Part shown: one piece after another, positions 9,212 through 17,024 of the stretch
Layout: each line of letters begins with the position of its first letter
Numbering within the stretch: the first letter of the stretch is position 1
Assembly (NCBI RefSeq): GCF_013394165.1
Contig: NZ_CP041330.1
Coordinates: 186,001-250,000 of the forward strand
From: Pseudoalteromonas sp. Scap06
GTDB taxonomy: Bacteria > Pseudomonadota > Gammaproteobacteria > Enterobacterales > Alteromonadaceae
DNA length: 64,000 bases
Direction: 5' to 3'
The notes under the pieces: model-generated
Seen by the model: only the letters and a program-made list of their open reading frames with translations
Told to the model about the DNA's origin: nothing
Databases searched by the model: none
Position numbers and translations under genes: made by a program

Positions 9212-9335
9212 TTATCAGTATTAAGCTCTAAAAGCGCAGCGCCTCTTACCCTCTTTGTAAAAAATTCACTTAAAAATATTTACACAAAGAGAAGAGAATG
9301 AGAAGTAAAAGAGTAAGAGCTAAAACAACTGATAA
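9212..9335. repeat. Long imperfect inverted repeat, MITE-like or relic
   Basis: Nested inverted segments can be paired: TTATCAG (9212-9218) with CTGATAA (9329-9335), TTAAGCTCT (9220-9228) with AGAGCTAAA (about 9316-9324), CTCTTAC (9243-9249) with GTAAGAG (9313-9319, overlapping the previous arm), and CTCTTTG (9251-9257) with CAAAGAG (9285-9291). The right arm is almost purely purine (GAGAAGAGAATGAGAAG). It lies between typA's terminator and the next gene and encodes nothing obvious. It resembles dispersed non-coding palindromes, but only a genome-wide search could show that it is repeated. Confidence 0.4.
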
Positions 9336-9352
9336 TGTAAAACCCCTATTTT

Positions 9353-9379
9353 TTTGGTTTCGTTGCGCTCAACCCAACA
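9353..9379. repeat. REP-like palindrome
   Basis: Arms TTGGTTT and AACCCAA (one mismatch) flank CGTTGCGCTC. The same kind of sequence, GTTGGGTT...AACCCAAC, recurs at 47946-47967. Short palindromes of this type are often dispersed in gammaproteobacterial intergenic DNA. Confidence 0.35.
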
Positions 9380-9402
9380 AAAAGGCCAGTTCGCTAACTT
9401 CA

Positions 9403-10131
9403 TCACTTTTTCGGTAGTAGAGTGATTTTTCCAAACACATCAGCATCTATATAGCCAAGGTTGCGACTGCCGTTAACAGGCTGTACTTCATGTGAACCCA
9501 TGAAGTGCTCACGAACTTTACTGCCGTCGTTATCGCAATATGCGAGCATAAAGCCGACTACTTGCTTTGGCGTTAATTTAAGCGGAGTGTTTTGTGCGCC
9601 TTGTTGGAAATCGTTTGGGTAGAGTTTTATCGCCACTTCCCACGTGATGTTATAGGGCGCAGTGGTATTGCGTTTCCAGTTACTAACTAAGTGGTCGGTA
9701 TATAAATGCGCTTTTTTATCAGGCCCATAATCGGCAGCTTGGTTATCAAGGCCAATATGATAAGCAAATGCTGTATGGTTAAATTGGTGATTACCGCCAG
9801 ATGCGTCACTATCTATAAACACTTCTAAGGCATCATCGTCCCAGTATTTATCCGTTGGATCTGGGTGAGTATCAATAAGCACATCATCACTAATGTCTGC
9901 TTGTAAATACAAGTAGTTTTCATCCCACAAAAGACGATAGCGACCTTTAAAATCCTTGTCTGAGTCTGGTAGGGTGCCGTCCATTAAGTATGGCATATTA
10001 TGCCAAGTGGCTTTGTCCCATGCACTTTCAGAAACCCCATCAATAGTAATAGCTGTTGGTGTATGACTAACGTTAATAGCCATGAGTGGCTGGGTAAAAA
10101 GTAAGCTAAAAGCAAGTAGTGTTTTTTTCAT
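9403..10131 (-). CDS. Secreted CBM9-like carbohydrate-binding protein
   Basis: A 242-residue protein with signal peptide MKKTLLAFSLLFTQPLMA. The mature part fits the CBM9-like/DOMON beta-sandwich of xylanase-associated modules: an opening TPTAITIDGVSESAWDKATW, the central YLYLQADISDD strand pair, the WDDDALEVFIDSD turn found across this family, and a C-terminal region ending GSRNLGYIDADVFGKI. The Asp-rich turns may bind Ca2+. It has no catalytic domain, so it is a stand-alone binding protein of the periplasm or outside. No polysaccharide-utilisation genes flank it; the neighbours are typA (convergent) and a BLUF gene 77 bases upstream on the same strand. Confidence 0.75.
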   Translation of the reverse strand: MKKTLLAFSLLFTQPLMAINVSHTPTAITIDGVSESAWDKATWHNMPYLMDGTLPDSDKDFKGRYRLLWDENYLYLQADISDDVLIDTHPDPTDKYWDDDALEVFIDSDASGGNHQFNHTAFAYHIGLDNQAADYGPDKKAHLYTDHLVSNWKRNTTAPYNITWEVAIKLYPNDFQQGAQNTPLKLTPKQVVGFMLAYCDNDGSKVREHFMGSHEVQPVNGSRNLGYIDADVFGKITLLPKK

Positions 10132-10208
10132 TAGTCATCTCATCAATTAAGGATGATTTAGCTTGGCTTAAATAGCTATTAAAAACAATCTCGTAGTCTA
10201 TTTTTATA

Positions 10209-10634
10209 CTAACTGATTGTGCCTGCTATGCTGTCTTTTAATGCGAGCATTAATAAATGCGCACTTTCTCCAGACATTTTAAAAGGATTAAAATCAATGG
10301 AGCCTGAAAACTTGAGATTCAGTGATTCGGTTAGCTTAGATTGCGGTACATAGCCCATTGACCATTTTTCAAACTCTCTTTCAGGAATTTGGGTATAGTT
10401 GAGCATAATTACATTATGGTGACGTTTATCGTTTAATATTTGTTGGTAGGTATTATTTACAGCGGTTCTAGAGCCTTCCAGACATTGTAAAAAGTAATCA
10501 TTGCTAAAACATAACATGCCGGTGACGTTTGTTTTTACATTATAGGTTCTAGCACTTTGTAAAATATTTTCTATATCTTCAGGCCCAAAATCACTACTTA
10601 TTTTGCTGGCGTAAATAAGTCGTACAAGAAACAT
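10209..10634 (-). CDS. BLUF-domain blue-light photoreceptor
   Basis: A short 141-residue protein that is nearly all BLUF domain (1-100), which binds FAD and senses blue light. All key photocycle residues are present and aligned with AppA: Tyr8 (LIYAS), Asn32, Gln50 (FLQCLEG), Trp91 and Met93 (KWSMGY). The 40-residue tail has no EAL, GGDEF or other output domain, so it should signal by binding a partner, as PixD-type proteins do. The partner is not identifiable here. The gene has its own upstream region (10635-10707) and is followed by the CBM9-like gene. Confidence 0.9.
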   Translation of the reverse strand: MFLVRLIYASKISSDFGPEDIENILQSARTYNVKTNVTGMLCFSNDYFLQCLEGSRTAVNNTYQQILNDKRHHNVIMLNYTQIPEREFEKWSMGYVPQSKLTESLNLKFSGSIDFNPFKMSGESAHLLMLALKDSIAGTIS

Positions 10635-10707
10635 AAAACCTCCACACTGTTTAGTTAATTAAACATAGTTCAGCAGAGAGGTTATTACTAAGTTTGTAAA
10701 TGACTGA

Positions 10708-11799
10708 TTAAAGTTTAATACTCTCACCTTCATTTAAAATATGCAGGGGGATTTTCGAATCCATTTTTTTGTGCATATACAATAAACGCAGTAAGGCTGA
10801 ATGGCTAGTGTGGTCGCCCATTTTCCATGATGAGTTACCGTATCCCCAAGGTATCATTATTTTACAGTTAAGTTCTTGTGCTGCTGTTAGAGCGTCTTCT
10901 GGGGTTGTATGAACGTAACGATACCATTTAGGGTTGTCTTCGCTGTAGTAAGAAGCTATAGGCATTAAGCACACATCAATATCGCCATATTTTTGCTGTA
11001 TATCGCTGAAGTGTTTTGAATAGCCAGTGTCGCCTGCAAAAAATAAGGAGCTGCCATTTTGTTCAAGTAGCCAGCCATTCCATAAGTCTTTATCGTTGTC
11101 TTCGTAAATAAAGGGCACTAATACACGACTGCTAAAGTGATGAGCAGGCAAGGCATGGATAGCTAAATCGCCAATATTTGTTTTTGCATACCACGCCATT
11201 TCACTAATATTAAACCCGCCTGTGGGGAAGTTGTCGGCCATGCCTAGTGGTGTTAAGTAGCGAGGTTTATTACCGATCTCTTCTATATCTGCTTTATTAA
11301 AGTGATCGTAATGAATATGCGAGTACATCACAGCGTCTAAGTTTTTCAGTTCACTATCTGTGAGCCAATCGCCGGGCTGTCGGTAAAACCCAGAGGCTAG
11401 TCTAAATGCTAAATCTACAGGTGAGTCAAACTGCTCTTTTACAGGATCAATTAACACTTGCTGTCCGTTAGGCGTGCGGATCATAAACCCAGCATGTCCC
11501 AGCCAGCGTAAGCTAAAGCCTGTATTTAAATTCATAGGCTGTTGCTCACCAATAAATTGGCAGTTTTCGCTGTCTTTTTCGCATTGTAGTTTTGGGCTAG
11601 TTGGATAGCAGTTGCTTTCACAGGTAGTCGTGTAAGTTTTTTCCCCCGGGTAGAGGTTATGAAAGCGTCCTTCTCGCTCGCCATCTTTATGTAGCGGGGT
11701 AATGGTTTGCTCCCCTGCAATAACTTCAACATGATTAGCTGTTTGGCAGGCGCTGAGCATTGTGCATGCAAGTATTAGGGTGATAGCTTTAAACTTCAT
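10708..11799 (-). CDS. Metallo-beta-lactamase-fold lipoprotein (UlaG/NAPE-PLD-like)
   Basis: A 363-residue lipoprotein with signal peptide ending LSAC (Cys18). From about residue 95 it has the metallo-beta-lactamase fold: LRWLGHAGFMIRT, then the zinc motif SHIHYDHFN (His161, His163, Asp165, His166), ALPAHHFSSR and FAGDTGYS. This is the L-ascorbate-6-phosphate lactonase/N-acyl-phosphatidylethanolamine phospholipase D branch, so a lipid or phosphodiester substrate at the envelope is plausible but unproven. An unusual feature is four Cys residues (60, 64, 73, 80) between the lipid anchor and the catalytic domain, which could form disulfides. It appears to be monocistronic. Confidence 0.85.
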   Translation of the reverse strand: MKFKAITLILACTMLSACQTANHVEVIAGEQTITPLHKDGEREGRFHNLYPGEKTYTTTCESNCYPTSPKLQCEKDSENCQFIGEQQPMNLNTGFSLRWLGHAGFMIRTPNGQQVLIDPVKEQFDSPVDLAFRLASGFYRQPGDWLTDSELKNLDAVMYSHIHYDHFNKADIEEIGNKPRYLTPLGMADNFPTGGFNISEMAWYAKTNIGDLAIHALPAHHFSSRVLVPFIYEDNDKDLWNGWLLEQNGSSLFFAGDTGYSKHFSDIQQKYGDIDVCLMPIASYYSEDNPKWYRYVHTTPEDALTAAQELNCKIMIPWGYGNSSWKMGDHTSHSALLRLLYMHKKMDSKIPLHILNEGESIKL

Positions 11800-11885
11800 T
11801 TTACTGTTCTAATTATTATTATTTTGTAAAAGTATAACAACAACAGCGGATTAACGAAGAGCTTAAAGGTAACAAAAAGTAACAA

Positions 11886-11912
11886 TAAAAAAGCCTACAA
11901 TTTAGTAGGCTT
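11886..11912 (-). terminator. Rho-independent terminator of the DUF2959 gene
   Basis: Read leftward, an eight-base-pair stem (AAGCCTAC paired with GTAGGCTT) is followed by six T residues, 21 bases past the stop codon of the DUF2959 lipoprotein gene. Confidence 0.85.
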
Positions 11913-11932
11913 ATTAAACGGACTTATAGTAA

Positions 11933-12589
11933 TTAGCCCACGGTATTCATTTGCTCAATAAATTTATTTGAGTCTTCAATCGACTTATTCATGTCATTCA
12001 TGAGTAACTGAATATCACGCTTAAGGTTAGTAAACTCACCTTTTATAGCGGCTACCGCTTGTGCGTTTAAGTTATGTTTTAAGTAAAGCACGTTATCTTG
12101 TAAAGACGATAATACTGGCTCCATTTTGCTCTCAGCGCTGCGCATTGAGCGAAGTAATTGGCTAAATTGGCGCTGAGTTGCAGCTAGTTTTTTACTGCTT
12201 TGACGCTTAAGTGAGGCGCTTTTGTATTGCTCTAACTCATCGCTCCACTCATCAAACAACGCATCAGCAACATCTTCTACTTTATTTATGTTACTTGATA
12301 CTTCATTTGCCGCCGCTAAGCTCGACTCGTAATCGTCATTAAGTTGATTGTAAGCGTCTTGCAACTCACCACCATCGAAATTAATTAAAGTAGTTAGACG
12401 CTCGAGTGCTGATTGAAATTCTTCTTGCGACTCTTGTTGTGAGTCTTTCGTTTCTTCAACGCGATCAATAAGGATGTCACGTTTATGGACACCTACTTTT
12501 TCCATTGCCGAATAATAAGCCGACTGACAACCTGAAAGCATCAGCATTAACGAGAGTATGGCTGTCCCTAATAATGTTTGTTTTTTCAT
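11933..12589 (-). CDS. DUF2959 lipoprotein
   Basis: A 218-residue predicted lipoprotein with lipobox LSGC (Cys21). The mature part begins QSAYYSAMEKVGVHKRDILIDRVEE, the conserved start of the DUF2959 family, and is otherwise all alpha-helical and coiled-coil prone, rich in Glu, Gln, Ser and Lys (for example the QESQEEFQSALERL repeat-like helix). The family is found in gammaproteobacteria and has no known function; an envelope structural or stress role is a guess. It is divergent from yihY with 86 bases between start codons, so the two may share a control region. Confidence 0.85.
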   Translation of the reverse strand: MKKQTLLGTAILSLMLMLSGCQSAYYSAMEKVGVHKRDILIDRVEETKDSQQESQEEFQSALERLTTLINFDGGELQDAYNQLNDDYESSLAAANEVSSNINKVEDVADALFDEWSDELEQYKSASLKRQSSKKLAATQRQFSQLLRSMRSAESKMEPVLSSLQDNVLYLKHNLNAQAVAAIKGEFTNLKRDIQLLMNDMNKSIEDSNKFIEQMNTVG

Positions 12590-12675
12590 CTGAATTCCTA
12601 TTTACGAGTGTTAATGCTGTAAATTATGGCCTTGATTGTTATTATAATCAAAAGCTCACCAACAAAGTTAATTGT

Positions 12676-13557
12676 ATGAATGATAAGCTCTCTCATTATA
12701 AACAGCAAGTTAAGGTGTTTCTAAAACAGCAACCAGGCTGGTGGATGCAATATTTCAATCGCTGTATAGACGATCAAATAACCATTAATGCAGGGTATTT
12801 AGCATACGTTACCTTGTTGTCGTTGGTTCCGTTGATAGCGGTGGGTGTGGCAATCTTCTCTGCTTTTCCGGGGTTTGAATCGACCCGTTTAGCCATTGAA
12901 AGTTTTTTATTTACTAACTTTGTGCCGACTTCTTCCGATGTTATTAAAGAGCATATTAGCTCGTTTGCTGGTAATGCTAATCAAATGACGGCGGTAGGTA
13001 TTGGTTTTTTGGCAGCCATTGCCTTGCTACTTATTCGTAATGTAGATGCCACACTAAACCGTATTTGGCGAGTAAAGAAAAAACGCCCAATGATGATATC
13101 CTTTGCTGTGTATTGGATGGTACTGAGCTTGGGACCTGTACTACTGGGTGCGAGTATTGGTGTCACCTCTTATATTGTGTCACTAGTGTCGTTTGCTGAT
13201 CAGGGGATCCCTGGGTTTAGTGGTTTTTTATTAAAACTACTCCCTTATGCTATTTCTATGGCAGGTTTTATCATGCTGTATACCTTAGTGCCGAATACAC
13301 GAGTTTCATTTAGGGCCGCTATTCCTGGTGCACTGTTTGCTGCAATGTTATTTGAGTTAACCAAAAAAGGCTTTGCTTTATACATTAGCCATTTTCCATC
13401 ATACGAAGTGATTTATGGTGCGGTAGCAACCATTCCTATTTTGTTTGTATGGGTATACTTGTCGTGGGTAGTCGTGCTACTAGGTGCTGAATTTACTGTG
13501 TGTATTAACATGCAACATTACAATAAAAAAGAGCAACAAGCAGAGGGTAGTGAATAA
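12676..13557 (+). CDS. YihY/BrkB family inner-membrane protein
   Basis: A 293-residue polytopic membrane protein of the YihY/BrkB (UPF0761) family. The ATG at 12676 gives the family length (290 in E. coli); the frame continues upstream into the DUF2959 gene but without a plausible start. The family signature GYLAYVTLLSLVPLIAVGVAIFSAFPGF comes early, followed by about six hydrophobic segments and the conserved RNVDATLNRIWRVKKKRP loop and YKVVYGAVATIP-like region near residue 240 (here YEVIYGAVATIP). Function is unknown; the old link to virulence came from BrkB of Bordetella. The stop codon TAA is immediately followed by the dtd ATG, so the two genes are translationally coupled. Confidence 0.85.
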   Translation: MNDKLSHYKQQVKVFLKQQPGWWMQYFNRCIDDQITINAGYLAYVTLLSLVPLIAVGVAIFSAFPGFESTRLAIESFLFTNFVPTSSDVIKEHISSFAGNANQMTAVGIGFLAAIALLLIRNVDATLNRIWRVKKKRPMMISFAVYWMVLSLGPVLLGASIGVTSYIVSLVSFADQGIPGFSGFLLKLLPYAISMAGFIMLYTLVPNTRVSFRAAIPGALFAAMLFELTKKGFALYISHFPSYEVIYGAVATIPILFVWVYLSWVVVLLGAEFTVCINMQHYNKKEQQAEGSE

Positions 13558-13995
13558 ATGCAAGGACTAATTCAACGGGTAACACACGCTAACGTAGCAA
13601 TAGAAAAACAGGTTGTTGGCGAAATAAAGCAAGGTATTGTATTACTGCTTGGTGTTGAAAAAGAAGATGATGAGCGTGTTGCTGATAAACTATTGCACAA
13701 AGTCAGTAATTATCGAATTTTTAGTGATGAAAACGATAAAATGAACCTCAGTCTTAAAGACATACAAGGCGAGCTATTAGTCATATCGCAATTTACACTT
13801 GCAGCTAATACCAAAAAAGGCATGCGTCCTAGTTTTTCATCGGCAGCCACACCAGATCAAGCGCAAGCATTATATAATTACTTTGTTGAGCAGGCTAAAT
13901 TACTCGGTATAAAGGTCGCTACCGGTGTATTTGCAGCCGATATGCAGGTTAGTTTATCTAACGACGGTCCGGTTACCTTTAATTTAACCGCTTAA
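13558..13995 (+). CDS. dtd: D-aminoacyl-tRNA deacylase
   Basis: Hydrolyses D-amino acids (classically D-Tyr) and glycine mischarged on tRNA, a proofreading step in the cytosol. The 145 residues equal the family length. Both active-site signatures are present: SQFTLAAN (about 76-83) and the GPVTF cross-subunit Gly-Pro loop near the C-terminus (NDGPVTFNL). The ATG follows the yihY stop codon with no gap. The yihY-dtd pair is a common arrangement in gammaproteobacteria. The gene ends in a TTAA that is shared with the stop codon of the convergent methyltransferase gene. Confidence 0.95.
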   Translation: MQGLIQRVTHANVAIEKQVVGEIKQGIVLLLGVEKEDDERVADKLLHKVSNYRIFSDENDKMNLSLKDIQGELLVISQFTLAANTKKGMRPSFSSAATPDQAQALYNYFVEQAKLLGIKVATGVFAADMQVSLSNDGPVTFNLTA

Positions 13996-14738
13996 AGTGT
14001 TTTTTCTACAACCACAATGTGATTCACAAATCCGGTGATCTTTTTAATACTAACGGCTCCCCCAAACACGCGCTTAAGCACAAGTTGTAGCTGCGTAAGT
14101 TGGGAGCTATGTTGCGATAAAAAGTTAATAAATAAGATGCCCCGCTGAGCAAGCGCCTCATAAATTGTTTGATAAAAACATAAATCAAATAAGAATCTAG
14201 GGGCGTCTAGTTCACTAAATAAATCTAAAATAATCCAATCTATATTCACCGCTGACTTTAAAACTGTTTGTGCGTCTTCACAGTAAATTTGGCCCTGTTC
14301 ATTAAGGGCAAAAAAATCTTGATAACAGTCAATTATATGAGGGTTTTTTTCTACTGAAGTCAGCTGTACTCGAGGGTACTGTTTTAACAGGTAGTTGCGT
14401 ATAGCACCACCACCTAAACCGAGCTCAAGTATTTTTTTAGGCGCTGGTCGTTGCTGCCAAACCGTTGCTAAATAGGCAAGGTGAGGAAACAGTAATACTT
14501 GTGGGCTCCGGGTTAAAATAACTGATTGCAAGGTGTTGTTAATAAGTAGCCAGCGCAGTTGTTGATGCTCTCGAACTTGTATATTTATGCCATGTTGATT
14601 ATGCCAATAAAGTAACTGGCCTAGCGATGAACTATGCTCAATAAAGTGCCTGCTGATCAGGCCACTGCTATCATGGATATATTTATTCATGGTATTGAGC
14701 ATAAACCAGCAGGGGCAAAGCGCAATCGATTTTGTCAT
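13992..14738 (-). CDS. Spermidine-synthase-like SAM-dependent methyltransferase
   Basis: A 248-residue Rossmann-fold protein. The nucleotide-binding glycine loop is [14 protein letters not shown] (about 102-115), followed by the acidic VEKNPHIID strand-loop and then WIILDLFSE, in the order of the spermidine synthase/methyltransferase superfamily. It lacks the full polyamine-site motifs of true SpeE (no clear GGGDG, and D-to-other changes in the gate region), so a methyltransferase or orphan synthase-like role is more likely. The exact start is uncertain: ATG 14738 has no good ribosome site, and an internal ATG (residue 13, MLNTMNK) is possible. It may be relevant that speD lies elsewhere in this window, but there is no operon link. 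Confidence 0.65.
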   Translation of the reverse strand: MTKSIALCPCWFMLNTMNKYIHDSSGLISRHFIEHSSSLGQLLYWHNQHGINIQVREHQQLRWLLINNTLQSVILTRSPQVLLFPHLAYLATVWQQRPAPKKILELGLGGGAIRNYLLKQYPRVQLTSVEKNPHIIDCYQDFFALNEQGQIYCEDAQTVLKSAVNIDWIILDLFSELDAPRFLFDLCFYQTIYEALAQRGILFINFLSQHSSQLTQLQLVLKRVFGGAVSIKKITGFVNHIVVVEKTL

Positions 14739-14861
14739 TAATTTTTTACAGTCATTTATAGGAAACCAAAGTCGTATTTGCAGTTTTACCCAGATCGAGT
14801 ATGGTGTTTTTCACAAAATGCACAGCGTAATATTTTTACATTTTTAATTTATGGAGTCTGT

Positions 14862-15755
14862 ATGTTTCAAGTGAGCACCCCTCAAAGTAGTGAAGACTGG
14901 CAAGCCTATTATCAATTACGCTGGCAAGTTTTACGTGCACCATGGGGCGAACCTCGTGGTTCTGAGCAAGACGATTTAGAGCAAGAAGCTGAACACCGCT
15001 TTATTAAAAATAAAGCAGGTGAAGTACTGGGTGTGGCGCGTTTGCACTTTAATAATCAGCAACAAGCTCAAGTGCGTTATATGGCGGTTGCAGAGGGTAA
15101 CCGGAATCAACATATTGGCAGCCGCTTATTGCATGAACTCGAAAAAATAGCGTGGAATCAAGATGCTGATGAATTAGTGCTGTTTGCACGTGAACGTGCC
15201 CTGGAATTTTATCAGCGCCATGGCTACGAAAACAAAGAAAAGGCGCATTTAGCCTATGGTGATGTTCAACATTATAAAATGGTTAAGCTTAAGCCGAGTG
15301 AGCCAGGTTGGTTTCGTCACCCTAATTGGACTCAAGTACTGCAAAATACATGGCGTGAATCAATCCCTATTAGTGATGCAATGGGGATAAAAGTAGAAAG
15401 CTACACCGATTGGCAATTTACTACTCGTGCAGATTTAAATGCTAACTTAAACTTACACAACACCATGTTTGCAGGCTCTATTTATAGCCTAGCTACACTA
15501 ACGGGTTGGGGAGCAACGTACTTAGCATTAAAAGAAGCCGGACTTGAGGGTAATATAGTGTTAGCCGATGCTAATATTAAATACTTAAAACCACTTAATA
15601 CCGACCCTAAAGGCTGTGTTGATATTCAAACCTGTAAAGGTAACTTAATAGAGTTACAAGAGGCGGGTAAGGCGAGCTATTTAGTGCCAGTAACCATTTT
15701 TGATGGTGATCAAATAGTTGCTCAGTTTGAAGGGCAGTTTGTGGTTAAAAAGTAA
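14862..15755 (+). CDS. GNAT acetyltransferase fused to a YiiD-type hotdog thioesterase domain
   Basis: A two-domain protein of 297 residues. The N-terminal half (about 1-145) is a GNAT fold with the acyl-CoA loop VRYMAVAEGNRNQHIGSRLL and the YQRHGYEN strand. The C-terminal half (about 150-297) is the YiiD_C putative thioesterase, a hotdog fold with NLHNTMFAGSIYSLATLTGW and GNIVLADANIKYLKP. The arrangement is the same as in E. coli YiiD, which has been linked to initiation of fatty acid synthesis. The ATG at 14862 follows GGAG by seven bases; the upstream frame from 14778 is not needed. A terminator follows within 15 bases. Confidence 0.85.
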   Translation: MFQVSTPQSSEDWQAYYQLRWQVLRAPWGEPRGSEQDDLEQEAEHRFIKNKAGEVLGVARLHFNNQQQAQVRYMAVAEGNRNQHIGSRLLHELEKIAWNQDADELVLFARERALEFYQRHGYENKEKAHLAYGDVQHYKMVKLKPSEPGWFRHPNWTQVLQNTWRESIPISDAMGIKVESYTDWQFTTRADLNANLNLHNTMFAGSIYSLATLTGWGATYLALKEAGLEGNIVLADANIKYLKPLNTDPKGCVDIQTCKGNLIELQEAGKASYLVPVTIFDGDQIVAQFEGQFVVKK

Positions 15756-15767
15756 TAAGAATAAACG

Positions 15768-15797
15768 AAAAAGCCAAGCGAGTTGCTTGGCTTTTTT
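15768..15797. terminator. Bidirectional terminator between the GNAT-thioesterase gene and pldA
   Basis: A nine-base-pair stem (AAGCCAAGC with GCTTGGCTT) has T residues on the plus-strand side and A residues before it, so it can serve both convergent genes. Confidence 0.85.
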
Positions 15798-15808
15798 ATT
15801 AGCGGTTA

Positions 15809-16840
15809 TTACAGTAAGTCAGTCAGTAATATACCGACACCAAAGCGTTCAATATCGGCGTTATAGTCTATTAAACTCTCACCATAGCCATTAAAGTACT
15901 GCGCATAGCCGCGTACTCTTCCCCATAGAGGGAATGACCAATCAAGCTGAATTGCCCCGCGGTTATCTGAATTTAAATTATTACGAGTCATAAAACTAAA
16001 TTCATGATCGTGAAAGCGATACGCGCCACCAAATTCAAAGTAACCCATGTATTTATAGATATCAGGGTTATCGTCACCTCGTGCATCTAACGGCGCAGGC
16101 TTTTCATTTTCAGGAATGCGGTACCAAGGCTTAAAGCTGAATACAAAGCCGTCATTTTCCCAAATGAAATCGGCATATATACGGTTCCAAGAACGCGAGT
16201 TTGGTTGACTGCGGCCATTTGATTGGTGCGAAATACCAATGGCTATTGCCATTTCATCGCCCCATAAAACGTTTTCAGGGTCTAAGTAATTAATCCAGAA
16301 AATTTCTGGTTCGTAATTAGTTTCACGAAAAGGAGATGAAATATCGTCGTTATATACTTGCCAGTATGACTGCAGTGTAAAGCCAAAAAATATAGCTTGG
16401 TCTGAGTCGGCAAACTCATCATACAAAGGTACTTTAATTGATAACTGATATTTAGCTTCTAGGTTATCGAGAGGGTCGCCATCTTTTTTATCGGTTAATT
16501 CTGCAAATCCATCAAACGGGCGAGTGTTTGGGTTAGACATATATGAAACCGGTAAAATATAATTACGTTTATGCGGCGTAATTACATTACGATTCTTTTT
16601 GCCAACCGCTTCACGGGCTTGGCGTTTATCGATAGCTGTTAGCTGCTTGCTTTCTTCAACTGCAGAGCATTTTTCGCGCAATTGATCGAGGGTTTGCTTA
16701 CCGTCCCCACCGATCACTTCATTTAATATACATTGTTTAACCAGCTCAAGTTCATTGTTTTGCTCGTTTTTTGCTGTTTCTTCAGCAATAACAGCAGTAC
16801 TTAGTAATGTTGAGAGAAGTATCCAGTGGCGCCAACTCAT
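15809..16840 (-). CDS. pldA: Outer-membrane phospholipase A1 (OmpPLA)
   Basis: A calcium-dependent outer-membrane enzyme that hydrolyses phospholipids misplaced in the outer leaflet. Starting at ATG 16840, preceded by AAGGA, gives 343 residues and a proper signal peptide ending AVIAEE; the longer frame from 16903 would bury it. The catalytic triad is complete and spaced as in E. coli: His205, Ser207 and Asn219 in HQSNGRSQPNSRSWN. The product is longer than the E. coli enzyme (289) because of an N-terminal extension of about 60 residues with two Cys (37 and 58) before the barrel, a common form in marine relatives. The C-terminus ends in a hydrophobic beta strand suited to BAM assembly. Confidence 0.93.
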   Translation of the reverse strand: MSWRHWILLSTLLSTAVIAEETAKNEQNNELELVKQCILNEVIGGDGKQTLDQLREKCSAVEESKQLTAIDKRQAREAVGKKNRNVITPHKRNYILPVSYMSNPNTRPFDGFAELTDKKDGDPLDNLEAKYQLSIKVPLYDEFADSDQAIFFGFTLQSYWQVYNDDISSPFRETNYEPEIFWINYLDPENVLWGDEMAIAIGISHQSNGRSQPNSRSWNRIYADFIWENDGFVFSFKPWYRIPENEKPAPLDARGDDNPDIYKYMGYFEFGGAYRFHDHEFSFMTRNNLNSDNRGAIQLDWSFPLWGRVRGYAQYFNGYGESLIDYNADIERFGVGILLTDLL

Positions 16841-16937
16841 TGTAATTCCTTTGTAAGTGAGAGAAGTAACAGATTTGTGGTAATTATAACGCATTTTTAA
16901 CACATATACGGTGAACTTGCCCTGAACTTTAATAAAG

Positions 16938-16966
16938 CAAAAAGAAAAGCGACCTAAGTCGCTTTT
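16938..16966 (-). terminator. Terminator of the dap-like operon
   Basis: Read leftward, a nine-base-pair stem AAAAGCGAC/GTCGCTTTT is followed by a T-rich run. It lies about 60 bases beyond the last gene of the lysine-riboswitch operon and before pldA. A second small palindrome (about 16975-16997, AACTAGC...GCTAGTT) sits between the two. Confidence 0.8.
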
Positions 16967-17024
16967 ACTGGATAACTAGCTAATAGCTTGCTAGTTAGAC
17001 TCTCACGCAATGAGAAGGGGTGAG

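Noticed and set aside
12505..12675. N-terminal extension of the yihY frame into the DUF2959 gene
   Set aside because: It would overlap a divergent gene and exceed the family length; ATG 12676 gives the usual 293 residues.
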